This document shows, piece after piece, positions 54,336-64,000 of a stretch of 64,000 bases of DNA (positions are counted from its first letter, which is position 1; every line of letters starts with the position of its first letter). The stretch is from assembly GCA_036365145.1 (NCBI GenBank), contig JAEOAD010000018.1, positions 14,490,501-14,554,500 of the forward strand. Reading direction: 5' to 3'. The stretch comes from Orientallactaga sibirica (lineage: Eukaryota > Chordata > Mammalia > Rodentia > Dipodidae). The position numbers were made by a program, and so were the translations under genes. The notes beneath the pieces are model-generated. The model ran no database searches. It was not told the origin of the DNA and worked only from the letters and a program-made list of their open reading frames with translations.

Positions 54336-56562
54336 GAGAACTTATTCCTGTTTGTAAAAGGATCCAAACATATTGAATGATCTGACGCACTCTTATTCTT
54401 CTATATCCATTGAAGAGTTCTGAAGAACAATAATTTCAGCTGGGTTTTGGGATTCATTCATTATTGGGAATGGAGTATACCTGGAATGTGTCCTGAACCA
54501 TCTGTACCTGTTTAAGGCTGCTCCTTCATTAAATAAAACAATTACTCTCTCCACAGCTGAACACATTTAGCTTGAGGAGTCTCTTCCGCATGAGTCAAGC
54601 ACCTTCTCTTATCCACTTGTTCTTCTTTGTCCTCAATTTTGAATTTTCTTCTAAGTTTCTATCTCTGCTTCACTTTTTCTAATTATTCACATCCCAAACT
54701 CTTATTGCCTGTATGTACATATGTATGTATGTATGTATGTATGTAAGTGGGTATATATATATATTTTTTTTTTTTTTTCTCTTGAGAGTATCTTTTAATA
54801 CAGGGGCTGTCAAAATATGGTGTCTAATCATCCTGAAATTCTTTTAAAGTGTTCTTTATAGTGTTTTGAAAATTTCCAAAATCTTTTCTATTAAAAAAAA
54901 GCATTAAATCCACACTTGTTGATGCATTATGTTCTGCAGTCCACCTCAAAATATCATACCTTTATGGTTTGCAAATAGAGAAGAAAATAAAAAAAAAAAA
55001 ACAGACAGACTATGCCATGTTGGGTAAACAAAAGATGAAAAAGGTAATTGCAAAATTAAATCTACAAAACATGTAACTTCAACATCAGATTTTTTTTTTT
55101 TTTAAAGAGCTAGTGTGAAGCTCTGAGAGACATACTGCCAAATGTTCTTTTCAGTCAAAGGAATGCTAGCTCTAATTATTGGCACCCAATCATGATACCA
55201 CAATTGTTGCATGAGATTCCTGATTGGCCTATTGTCAGTGATATATGAGGTGTTAGGCTGAGAACAAAGTTAGGACAAGGTGTCAACTACTACATCTGGA
55301 ATGAATTGAACCCTCCTTCCCAGCTCTATTGTTAACAGCCTCTTAACACTTCCCTTTTTTATATTGCCTAGGCCAGGGAAGGGTAATTTGGAAGGCAGGT
55401 AAGATAATACAGCTGGAAACACTTCCTTACTGTAAGCATTTCTTTCTTCATGGGAAGAGTTATTCCATATTCTCAGTAGACTTGTGTTTTGCTGGTGTGA
55501 ATAGTTTTGTCAGTAAGTTTAGGTTTCTTTTTCTCTCACAACTCTTCAATATCCCGTAACTCAAGGAAACTGTTGAATCAAATGCATTGATTGCCTATTT
55601 TGTATGTATACTAAGAGATACTGAGCACCACACATACAGAGACACCTAGGCTTTGCATGTCTTTCCACCAAAAGACAGTACAATCATATTGAACAAATTG
55701 TATTTTCATTGAAATTCCTCCTTGTAAAACCATCAATTCACACTTGAAAGGTGATTTCAGTGGACTAAGAGGGACTGTGATCTAAAATTAGAGTGCTATT
55801 ATTCAAATTGAGTATATATGAAACAGACCTACTGCCTTGATACATGGATACTAATGTGGGTCCACAGTAAGGAAGTGTGGAGGAATCCTTGTTCTGGGGG
55901 TACTTTCAGCCAGAGGTAGAAGTACAAGGGCTGGTTGTGATATTTCCCAGTCAAGTGCCCCTGCACATATTTAGGCTGCATTGTGTTTGTCCATAAAGTT
56001 AAAAGGACTCTACCCATGCAGATCTGGAAATCCTATGCCTTTAAGTAAATATGGACTTTTAAGCCCATAGATGTGGTAGAAATGCCAGCTGCAGGCATTT
56101 GTCCTCTGAAGCACATCGGTGTGTGAGGTGGAGATCTGTTTTCAACCAAGCTGTCACTCTGATTTCTCCCAGGTCCTGTCCCCACCATCACTCAAAGGAC
56201 AAACCCATTCAACTGTGCAATACAAACCAAAAAGAAATGACAGGCATGAAGCAGTCTTGGCCACCAACACGTGTCCTCACTAGGCTCTTGCCTTGAGCAT
56301 TCAGCCCTTGAAGCCATGGGGAGACAGACAAAGTAAAAGAGGCAGGTCCATCTATTTGATAAATGTATGGCAGGCTGACACATTTGTAGGGAATTGTGAA
56401 CAGAAAGGAGAAATAATTCAGATATTATTTGAGAATGGATAACTTGTAGAATGTGTAATTCTATAAGTTCTTTTCATTACAAGAAAGATGACTAATGCTT
56501 ATTCTTTTATTGTCCAGTGGACTTATATTAATCAAATGATTTTTCAAAAAAAATTGTAACGG
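54336..56562. other. Unassigned, mostly unique non-coding DNA
   Basis: Apart from the microsatellite at 54711-54778, nothing recognised. Confidence 0.45.
54711..54778. repeat. (ATGT)n(TA)n(T)n compound microsatellite
   Basis: ATGT units, a TATATA stretch, then a T run. Confidence 0.95.
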
Positions 56563-56665
56563 GTTCAGAATGTAGCTTAGAGGCAAAAATACATGTTTGC
56601 TTAGGGTGCCTGAGGCCCTAGGTTCAAGGCCTAGCACCTAGGAATCAACGAAAAGAAAGAAAATA
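56563..56665 (+). mobile_element. ID-like tRNA-derived SINE
   Basis: GGTTCAGAATGTAGCTTAGA (A-box region) then GAGGCCCTAGGTTCAAGGCC (B-box region) and TAGCACCTAG, with a short A/G-rich end. No B1 half is visible. Confidence 0.6.
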
Positions 56666-58444
56666 TATTATAACATGGTCTGACCCCATGGAAACTTTAT
56701 TGCACATTGATCTTAGTTTGAGTGTTTGCATGCAATATATGACTGATATTTTTAATCAGAACCACATTCGTTTGTATACTCTAAATCCCCTGTAGCCCTC
56801 ATTAAAAATGAAAACTCTGCCTAATAATTCCTGAGGTTGTTGAATTCTGCAAGCTCACCATTACCTCTTCCTGAATTTTATTTTACTACTTGGTCAACAG
56901 GAATTGTTTTCTGTGTTTGGAGATTGCAGATACCCAAATATATCTAGTATAAAAATTGGCAGTGCATTCTAAGCTAAATTTGCCACTTGGGCCTTATAGG
57001 ACAGTTTCTGGGTGAAACAAAATACTCTGCTAAGATAATAATGTGCTCATAATCTACACTTATTAAATTGTCAATTGTGGTGACAGTTTTTATTAGCATT
57101 CTCTCCTTTTACTTTTTTTAAGCAGTCAGTAATAAAACTTTTCTTCTACCCCCAATACACACATATAAGTTTGTCATTATTTTTATTTCATATGGGAAAG
57201 ATTTGTTTTTCTGAGCTTGTCCAGTTTTTCAAAGCATATTTACTAGGCATATGAACTGCCTTTATCTCTGTTTGACAGTATAAATTGTTTGCCTTTTCTT
57301 ATAATCTTCTGCATTTTCCCAACAATTTTCTAAAATATACATTATTTGCAAAGCTTTCTTTAGAAAAGGTACTTTAGAAATCTTACACTTATATTTGCAC
57401 CCATTACTGAAAAATCCTTTCAAAGAGCAATGAACGATGCTAAGAGGCTTCTGATAATTGCCACAGGTCTTCATACATAGTTAAATGGAGGACAGCATAT
57501 ATGATTCCAAGGTGAAAGAATTGGACGCTCAAAGTAAATCTGAAGATGTGTCTTAGATACTTGTGATTGGAACATTCTACCTTCTACTTTTGCCTTCCAG
57601 TTCATAGTCAATTAATAGCACCGGTTCCACTGGGGTGCCTGTGCGTGCCATCTCAACAGTTAGAAGAGTGAGTTTGACTTCTAAGGGTAGCTGCACAGAA
57701 GTATGCAGCAATAAAGAGCTTGGGAGCCAGGAGTGAGGAACAATTAGAGAACACTTCATTAATGTTTAATGATGCAGGAGCTGTGCATAGCAGAGCTGAT
57801 AGCAGGCTCGTTGGCTGGCGATCCTCACACAATGCCAGTCAGTGTGGTGTTACCCATGCCTCCGCTTTGTAGATTGTGAATCAAAGGAGATGGAAGATGA
57901 CATTAATTTGAGGAAAGCTAGTATGAATGACTGGAAAGAAACCAGAGAATGAACACTGTGGTCCCACTGGCAATTTCAGTTTAGGTTGGGGAAATGTTAT
58001 ATACTTTTCATACTTGGTTCCCTGAGCTTAATTCCTTCCATGCATGGTTAAATACCACTGAGAATTCCTGTTGCTAATAATGCATTAAGCATTGCAGTTG
58101 GAAGATCTTATAAAACATTTCCCTATGTCTGTCTGCCTCTCTCTCTCTCTCTTTCTCTCTCTCTATCATACTGTAGTGAAAAAGGATTTAAAAAACACTG
58201 TGCAGGTGCAAGTTGCAGCTGTTGAGGGTAAACTCTGTTCTACTACATTAATTCCCATCCCATTAGGGGAATTAGAGAACAGTTTAGCTCCCATAAAAAG
58301 AAAAGAGTTTCCCATCTAGAGTTCTGTATTGTTTCTGGCCAAAGGGCTTTTCCAAATGCAATTTCCTAACCAGTTAAGCAGCCACAAAAATATAAAGGGA
58401 ATTCTTTGGTTTAAATTAAAATTGCATTTTTAAAATTAAATTTA
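56666..58444. other. Unassigned non-coding DNA
   Basis: Includes a short (CT)n stretch at 58136-58164. No gene or repeat recognised. Confidence 0.45.
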
Positions 58445-58755
58445 GGGAAGGAAAGATGGCTTAGCAGTTAAGGCACTTGTCTGTGAAGCCTAAGGACTCA
58501 TGTTTGACTCTCCAGGTTCCATGTAAGCCATACACAAAAAAGTGACACATGCATACAAGGTTGCACATGTGCACAAGTTAGTACACATGTCTTGAGTTCA
58601 CTTATAGTGGCTGGGGGCCCTGATATACCAATTCTCTCTCACTCGCTCGCTTTCTCTCTATCATCTATCATCGCTTTTTCTCTCACTCTCTCACATACAA
58701 AGGCCAGTCTGTTGGGCTTGCCTCAAATAAATAAATAAATAAATTAAATAAATTT
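58445..58755 (+). mobile_element. Dip SINE, unusually long
   Basis: Head GGGAAGGAAAGATGGCTTAG and tail AAATAAATAAATAAATAAAT are present, but the middle (58540-58590) repeats GCACATGTGCACAAG/GTACACATGTC-like words and the CT-rich part is expanded. The total is about 310 nt against about 200 usual. Confidence 0.88.
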
Positions 58756-58914
58756 ATGTGTGTATGCTCATATATACTTTTACAGTATCTATACACAATC
58801 TAACATACAGATATAACCAGAAAACTCCAACAAATCACATTTTAATAAAAGTTTAAGGACTCAAGTCTATGTAAATCAAGCCTACAACATCAGACTTTTT
58901 CATTGTTCATTCCT

Positions 58915-58915
<1 letters not shown>

Positions 58916-58959
<44 letters not shown>

Positions 58960-58962
58960 ACA
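58916..58962. repeat. (AC)n microsatellite
   Basis: 47 nt of AC with one T interruption. Confidence 0.97.
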
Positions 58963-58976
58963 ATCAATGAAAACAA

Positions 58977-59325
58977 GGCTGAGGAGATGGCTCTGTGGGT
59001 AAGGGATCTTGCTGAGCAAGAGTGATATACTGAGTTCAATCTCCTGCACCAATGTAAAAACCAGGCGTGGGGCTTGCATCTATAATCCCAGCACTCTCCA
59101 TAGGCAGGGACAGACAAATACAGAGGACTTGCTGACCAAACAGTCCTGATGAAAAAATGGCATGAGCTTCAGGCTTGCTAAGATATTTTTACCTCAAGGA
59201 AATAAGTGGGGAAAGTGATAGAGGAAGATATATGTCATTCTTTTCGGGCTTCTGCATGCAAGTTTACAGGGCACACATGTGCCTATATCGCACGCATGCA
59301 CACACACACACACATCCCCCACAAC
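58977..59325 (+). mobile_element. B4 SINE
   Basis: ID-like head (AGGCTGAGGAGATGGCTCTG, TGAGTTCAATCTCCTGCACC), then B1-like half (GGCTTGCATCTATAATCCCA, GCACTCTCCATAGGCAGGG), ending in an (AC)n-rich 3' part near 59297-59318. Confidence 0.75.
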
Positions 59326-59831
59326 ATACAAACTACACAAACATCAAAAAAATCACTGACAACCTATGTGTTTATACTGTCAATTCATTTCAAAAAGTAA
59401 GTCACATTTTGAGCTATCTTTCATATAAAAATATGGCTTCATCTTTTTAAGTTCCTTTATCCTCTTCTAGAGCTGTGGACATTTCACATCATGTTCAAAT
59501 GTTCAAAACCATGACCTTAAATGTAAAATACCAATAATTGACAATTTGCATGTGCACAGTGGATACAGTAGAAATATTAGTAGACCAATAGGGAGGATGA
59601 TGGAGGGATGGAGGAGAGGGAGAAGAAACCAAGGTAGCCAGTAATAGGGCAAGAGAGAAGGGAGACACATTATTTGTTCTCTAAGCACTCCAGGTTTATT
59701 TAAAAATTTTAAGAGCCTCAGATCTTTCTAAAATTCTCTAACTTGCCTGTCTCCCAGAATCATGATAAAAATTAAACAAAATTCTCTTGAGCAATTTATT
59801 TTAATCTACAAAGAACTATATGATGATTTTT
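59326..59831. other. Unassigned non-coding DNA
   Basis: Nothing recognised. Confidence 0.45.
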
Positions 59832-60365
59832 GTTATGGCTTGAATAAGAAATGTCTCCCTGAAGCTCATGGATTGAATGTCTGCTCCCAGGTGCTGCCTC
59901 TGTTTCTGAGATTTTGGAATGAGGGAGAGAAGGCTTGGCAGTTAAGGTGCTTGCTTGCAAAGCCAAAGGACCCAGGTTGATTTCTCAGTACCCTCATAAA
60001 GAAAGGTGTACAGGGTGGTGCATGTGTCTGGAGTTCATTTACGGTACTTAGAGGCCCTGGCATGCCCATTCTCTCCCTCTCCCTCTTTTTCATTCTCTCA
60101 AATAAATAAATAAAATATTATTTAAAAATTGGAGATGGAACCTAGTTGGAGAGAGTAGGTCACTGGGGGAAAGTGTTTTAAGGCTATACTGCATCCCAGT
60201 CTGGTCTCTCTTTGCTTCCTTAACACCATGATGTGAACTACTCTGCTGGTTAATGCACTCCCTGTCACGCTGGACTGATACCTATGAAACTCGGGCCAAA
60301 ATAAGCCCTTCAACTCTTAAGTTGTTTCTGACAGTTATGTGGTCACAGGGATGAGAAAGCTAACC
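59832..60365 (+). mobile_element. Rodent interspersed repeat split by a Dip
   Basis: GGCTTGAATAAGAAATGTCT, CATGGATTGAATGTCTGCTC, then after the Dip GAGATGGAACCTAGTTGGAG, AGTAGGTCACTGGGGGAAAG, CGGGCCAAAATAAGCCCTTC. Continuous when the SINE is skipped. A common repeat type in rodents; family not resolved. Confidence 0.6.
59919..60119 (+). mobile_element. Dip SINE nested in the surrounding repeat
   Basis: GAGGGAGAGAAGGCTTGGCA head, GCTTGCAAAGCCAAAGGACC, GTCTGGAGTTCATTTACGGT, a CT-rich part and an AAATAAATAAATAAAA tail. Confidence 0.93.
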
Positions 60366-61190
60366 CAATCATATGCCTTTGTAACTCAGATTACCCTATC
60401 CCTTGATCTTTTCACAAAGTCACCACAGCCCATGGAGAAGTTTTGCTTCTTTCGACAGTGTGTAGCATCTGCATTTGTCTGGCCACATCACTTTTGTCTT
60501 TCCTGGTTTCATCAGACCATCTGACCTTACTGGCACCTGTGTGTCTCCTGAGCCTTTCCCTCTCTCTGATCTGATCCAGTATGGACAAAATTCCCTAGGA
60601 TTCATGAATCACCCGACCGTTGACCATCAGTGTCTGTACATTCTTTGGCCTATCCTGTCAGGGAGAATTCTCATGCCTCATATTTCTTAATCCAACATCC
60701 ACTAAGCTATCAGCCTCTATTTTTCTTTCTTTTCTTATCTCCAAACCACTCCAATCTAATGCTCATTTTTTATGAAGCCATATATCTGTCAATGAGTCCT
60801 TTTTTTTTCCTTTTACATAAGAGCATGTGGGAAGGATAAATGCATCTCTATTTTAGCATCAAAAATAGAGAAAGAAATCCATTCTAGGAAAAATGGATGC
60901 CAGTCCACTTAATGTATTTTTAACAATGATCTAAAGTGCTTTATGCAGTTGTTTAATGTTGTGTTCATAAATCTAGACATCATAAGCATGTGGACATTAA
61001 GACTCCAAATACTCTCTCTAAATTTATAACAGACATGATATGTTCTGTGGAAGTAGGAAATTAGAATTTTCATCAACACAATGCAATTTGAGTTGGTACA
61101 AGGATTAGATTGTGTAGCTATCCATGTGTTAGAATAGACAGAGTACAAGAATGAGAACCATTGAACCAGTTATTTCAAAAAGTACTTACT
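60366..61190. other. Unassigned non-coding DNA
   Basis: Nothing recognised. Confidence 0.45.
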
Positions 61191-61397
61191 GGGGTTGCAG
61201 AGATTGCTCAATGCTTAAGGCACTTGCCTGCAAAGCTTAATGACCATGTTTTGATTCCCTAGTATCCATGTAAAGCCAGATGCACAAAGTGGAGCATAAA
61301 TCAGTTCATTTGCTGTACCTAAAGGCTCTGGTTTGCCTATTCTATCTGTCTTCTCTCTCTCTCTCTCTCTCTGTGTACAAATCTATTAATTAATTAA
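61191..61397 (+). mobile_element. Dip SINE, first of a tandem pair
   Basis: GGGGTTGCAGAGATTGCTCA, GCACTTGCCTGCAAAGCTTA, AAGCCAGATGCACAAAGTGG and a (CT)n part with an A/T-rich tail. More diverged than the next copy. Confidence 0.9.
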
Positions 61398-61410
61398 AAA
61401 TAAGTACCAT

Positions 61411-61624
61411 GGCTGGAGAAGATGGCTTAGTGGTTAAAGCATTTGCCTGCAAAGCCAGAGGAACCTGGTTTGATTCCCCAGGACCCATATAAGCCAGGTG
61501 CACAAGGTGGCTTATGAGTCTGGAGTTCATTTGCAGTGGTTGGAGGCCCGGGCTCACCCATTCTCTCTCTCTCTCTCTCTCTCTCAAATAAATAAATAAA
61601 AGAATATAAAATATTTAAAAAAAT
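61411..61624 (+). mobile_element. Dip SINE, second of a tandem pair
   Basis: GGCTGGAGAAGATGGCTTAG, GCATTTGCCTGCAAAGCCAG, GTCTGGAGTTCATTTGCAGT, (CT)n and an AAATAAATAAATAAAA tail. Flanked by AAATAAGTACCA (61398-61409) and AAATAAATACCA (61625-61636). Confidence 0.95.
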
Positions 61625-61639
61625 AAATAAATACCAATG

Positions 61640-62030
61640 TGTTTGAGCATTTTGATGACTGTTCAGAGTAAGCAAACAGAGGCTTTCATAAAGTGGAAGA
61701 AACACATGCCAGTTAAGGAGACCATTTAACCTGTGAGTGAAATATGGCTGTGGACTTGCGAGGATACAGACCTCAGTGTATGACTGAGCTTAGGAGGAAC
61801 TTTATCCAGATGAAAGAACATGCTTTGGTAAAGGTTGATGGTGCAAAGCTTCAGTTAGGTGGTAGAAAGAAGCTCTGGTGTGCTATTGTGTAGTGAGATG
61901 ACTTCAGATAACAACTATGTGCTGTATATTGCAGAAAGACTAAGAAAGGATTTTATAGTGTGCTACAATAAGGAAATGACAAATACTTAAGCAATATATA
62001 TGCATAACTTGATTTGTTCATTACATAGCA

Positions 62031-62033
<3 letters not shown>
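61640..62033. other. Unassigned non-coding DNA
   Basis: Nothing recognised. Confidence 0.45.

Positions 62034-62075
<42 letters not shown>
62034..62075. repeat. (AT)n microsatellite
   Basis: About 40 nt of AT bracketed by GCAT/ATGC, so the whole is a near-perfect palindrome. Confidence 0.97.
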
Positions 62076-62078
<3 letters not shown>

Positions 62079-63065
62079 TGCCACATGGGACAGCATTAAT
62101 ATGTGTGATTTTTTTTCGTCCACTCAGACTGCCTTCTTTCCCTCTAAGTCTCCCAAAGGCGAGAAAGAATGATCATCAATGGTGAATGGCAATTGCAACA
62201 AAACAACGTGGAGAGTTGACTTTACATCAGGGAGAACACTGCTCCTCCTCTTCATGTTTTCTGGTGCTCTACACAGTCAGAGAAATTTCCCTAGTAATGA
62301 ACTATCAAAATGATCCCTAAATTATAGTCTTGCAATTTTTACTTCTCTATAACACCATTTTCTCTCATACATGCAACCTATGTTTCAGTTTTTATATATG
62401 TATATATGTGTATGTGAGGATGAGTATAGGTGATCATAAAGTGAGAAAAGGGAGCATGAGAAAGGAAGAAAAGAGGAATTAAGTGAGGACTGGGGAGGGA
62501 TAAAAAGGGAAACAAAATGCATGTGGCATGAGAGAGGAAGGGGAACTATTGGGGAGAACAGGTGGTGTGGGACTGAAATCCTAGGAAAGAGTGGAAAGAG
62601 TATCAAACAAACCAAGTATATATGAGGATCCCATGGAAAAATTTATTATTTTTTATACTTATCTAGGAAATCAATAAAATAGAATACAAAAGAAATACAG
62701 CAAGAAATATTGAACTGTTAAGCCTTTAATTCCTATTAGTGTAATGTTATCAATCACACTAATTTTAATTTGAAATGGTGAATTAAACAGTCAGCCAGGC
62801 AAAATTCTAAAATAAAGGATATGTGTGTATAATATATATCATACTTCACGTGTAAGTAAATATATTTACGTATGTCATTGCAATGAATTATTTCAGAAAT
62901 AGCATCCATAAAATGTTTGAACTTTCTCTTTATTGGATATTTTAAATTAAATTGAGTTCTTATAAAAGTCAAGCAATTTCTCATGAAGTCTTGTTTTATT
63001 TGTGTTACATCAAGGTATTTGGTTCTACTGGCATTTGTTGGGTAGACAGGCCCAAGATGCTGTTC
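62076..63065. other. Unassigned AT-rich non-coding DNA
   Basis: A purine-rich stretch lies at 62440-62560. The minus frame at 62754-63116 (120 codons) enters the next B1 and has no protein motif. Confidence 0.45.
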
Positions 63066-63078
63066 AAAACATTCTACA

Positions 63079-63251
63079 AGGTCAGGCGTGGTGGCACATG
63101 CCTTTAATACCAGCACTCAGGAGGCAGAGGTAGGAGGATCACTATGAGTTCAAGGCCACTCTGAGATTACAGAGTGAATTCTAGGTCAGCCTGAGCTAGA
63201 GTGAAATCCTACCTCAAAAAACCAAAAAACAAAACAAATCAGAAAAACTAA
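63079..63251 (+). mobile_element. B1 SINE with target-site duplication
   Basis: GGTCAGGCGTGGTGGCACAT, TTTAATACCAGCACTCAGGA, GTGAAATCCTACCTC and an A-rich tail. A perfect 13-nt duplication AAAACATTCTACA lies at 63066-63078 and 63252-63264. Confidence 0.97.
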
Positions 63252-63264
63252 AAAACATTCTACA

Positions 63265-63437
63265 GGGATGGAGAGATGACGTAGTGGTTAAGGTGCTTGC
63301 TTGTGAAGCCTAAGCACCCAGGTTTGATTCTCTTAGAACTCACATAAGCCAGATGCACAAGTCTGGAGTTCATTTGCAATGGCTAAAGACCTTGAGTGCC
63401 CATTGTCTCTCCTCCACTCTCTCTCTCATAAATAAGT
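63265..63437 (+). mobile_element. Dip SINE abutting the B1
   Basis: GGGATGGAGAGATGACGTAG, GCTTGCTTGTGAAGCCTAAG, then CACAAGTCTGGAGTTCATTT with the GGTGGCGCATG segment missing, a CT-rich part and a short tail. AAAACATTCTACA precedes it and AAAAATTCTATA follows at 63438-63449. Confidence 0.93.
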
Positions 63438-63545
63438 AAAAATTCTATAATCATGGACATATCCCAATGCCAAAGAACTATCCAGTTGAAAATGATGACA
63501 TTTCCTAGCTTTAGAAAACACTCTAGAATTTTCAAGATTAAAGGG

Positions 63546-63662
63546 CTATAACTGAACATTGTGGCCCTTGGTCATAATTCCAGAACTCGGGAGGCCAAGG
63601 TAAGAGGACTTTCACAAATTTGAGGCCATCTTGGGCAACATATATAGACAATATCTCAAAGA
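63546..63662 (+). mobile_element. B1 SINE, old
   Basis: ACTGAACATTGTGGCCCTTG, AATTCCAGAACTCGGGAGGC, AATTTGAGGCCATCTTGGGC, ACAATATCTCAAAGAATG. Diverged and followed by a GAGGA-rich end. Confidence 0.8.
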
Positions 63663-63927
63663 ATGAGGAGGAGGAAGAAGATGAAGACTTTAGGAAGAGC
63701 AACAATAACAATGATACCACTGGAGTGCCTTGAAAACCAGGAACCAAACATTCTGTTTTGGCTCACAGTTCTACCATGTGGCAGTGGCAGGAAAGGGTCC
63801 TGAGCCTTAGGATATAAAAGGGATAAGGAGAATGGGAACATAAAGTAAATTCAGGATTTGACAATCACAGCATCAGTGGTCCTCTATTGAATATAGTTGA
63901 GACGCCAAATGTCTTAACATTGTTGTT

Positions 63928-64000
63928 CTCAAGTGTTAATGCACATCAGGACCAATGTGAATCTTGTTTTGGGTTCCCATTTCAGCAGGACTGGGGACAT
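63928..64000. mobile_element. Possible MER5/hAT-type relic, cut by window end
   Basis: TTGTTCTCAAGTGTTAATGC then ACATCAGGACCAATGTGAAT resembles the edge of a MER5-type element. Too short to be sure. Confidence 0.35.

Overview
This window is mammalian nuclear DNA, from a rodent and most likely a jerboa (Dipodidae, probably Jaculus). The call rests on repeats. There are about twenty copies of a tRNA-derived SINE with a conserved head (GGCTGGAGAGATGGCTTAG), A- and B-box-like motifs, a CT-rich 3' part and an AAATAAATAAAT tail. This matches what is known of Dip, the B2-superfamily SINE of jerboas. Rodent B1, B4, ID-like and B1-dID SINEs accompany it. No repeat library could be run, so family names are by recognition.

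I find no intact protein-coding gene, rRNA or tRNA gene. Every long open frame sits in a repeat, a microsatellite or a decayed retrovirus. The window reads as intergenic or deep-intronic, AT-rich DNA without a CpG island.

Layout. 0-10 kb: many Dip, B1, B4, L1 and MIR copies, a class-II-like LTR on the minus strand (5.3-5.9 kb) and a tailless 49-nt Dip fragment with target-site duplications (5.1 kb). 10-15 kb: mostly unique DNA, with a MER5-like relic and two opposed MIR relics sharing a perfect 31-nt inverted identity. 15-18 kb: SINEs and an expanded gammaretroviral-type LTR. 18-24 kb: mostly unique old DNA. 24.5-26.6 kb: an endogenous retrovirus relic on the plus strand (gag, protease, RT thumb/connection, RNase H), with the RT catalytic core deleted and many stops and frameshifts. 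27-35 kb: unique DNA, a G-quadruplex-like tract, one possible 59-nt exon and a second LTR related to the one at 16-18 kb. 35-50 kb: SINEs, an L1 3' region, a (TTTTC)n array grown from a SINE tail, and a B1-dID. 50-54 kb: an L1 insertion with a 5' inversion and 14-nt target-site duplications. 54-64 kb: ancient L2 and hAT relics, B4, and clustered SINE insertions.

The elements do not act together as a system. They form a layered insertion history: ancient MIR, L2 and MER5 relics, then rodent L1, LTR, B4 and B1-dID elements, then younger B1 and Dip copies nested in or beside them.
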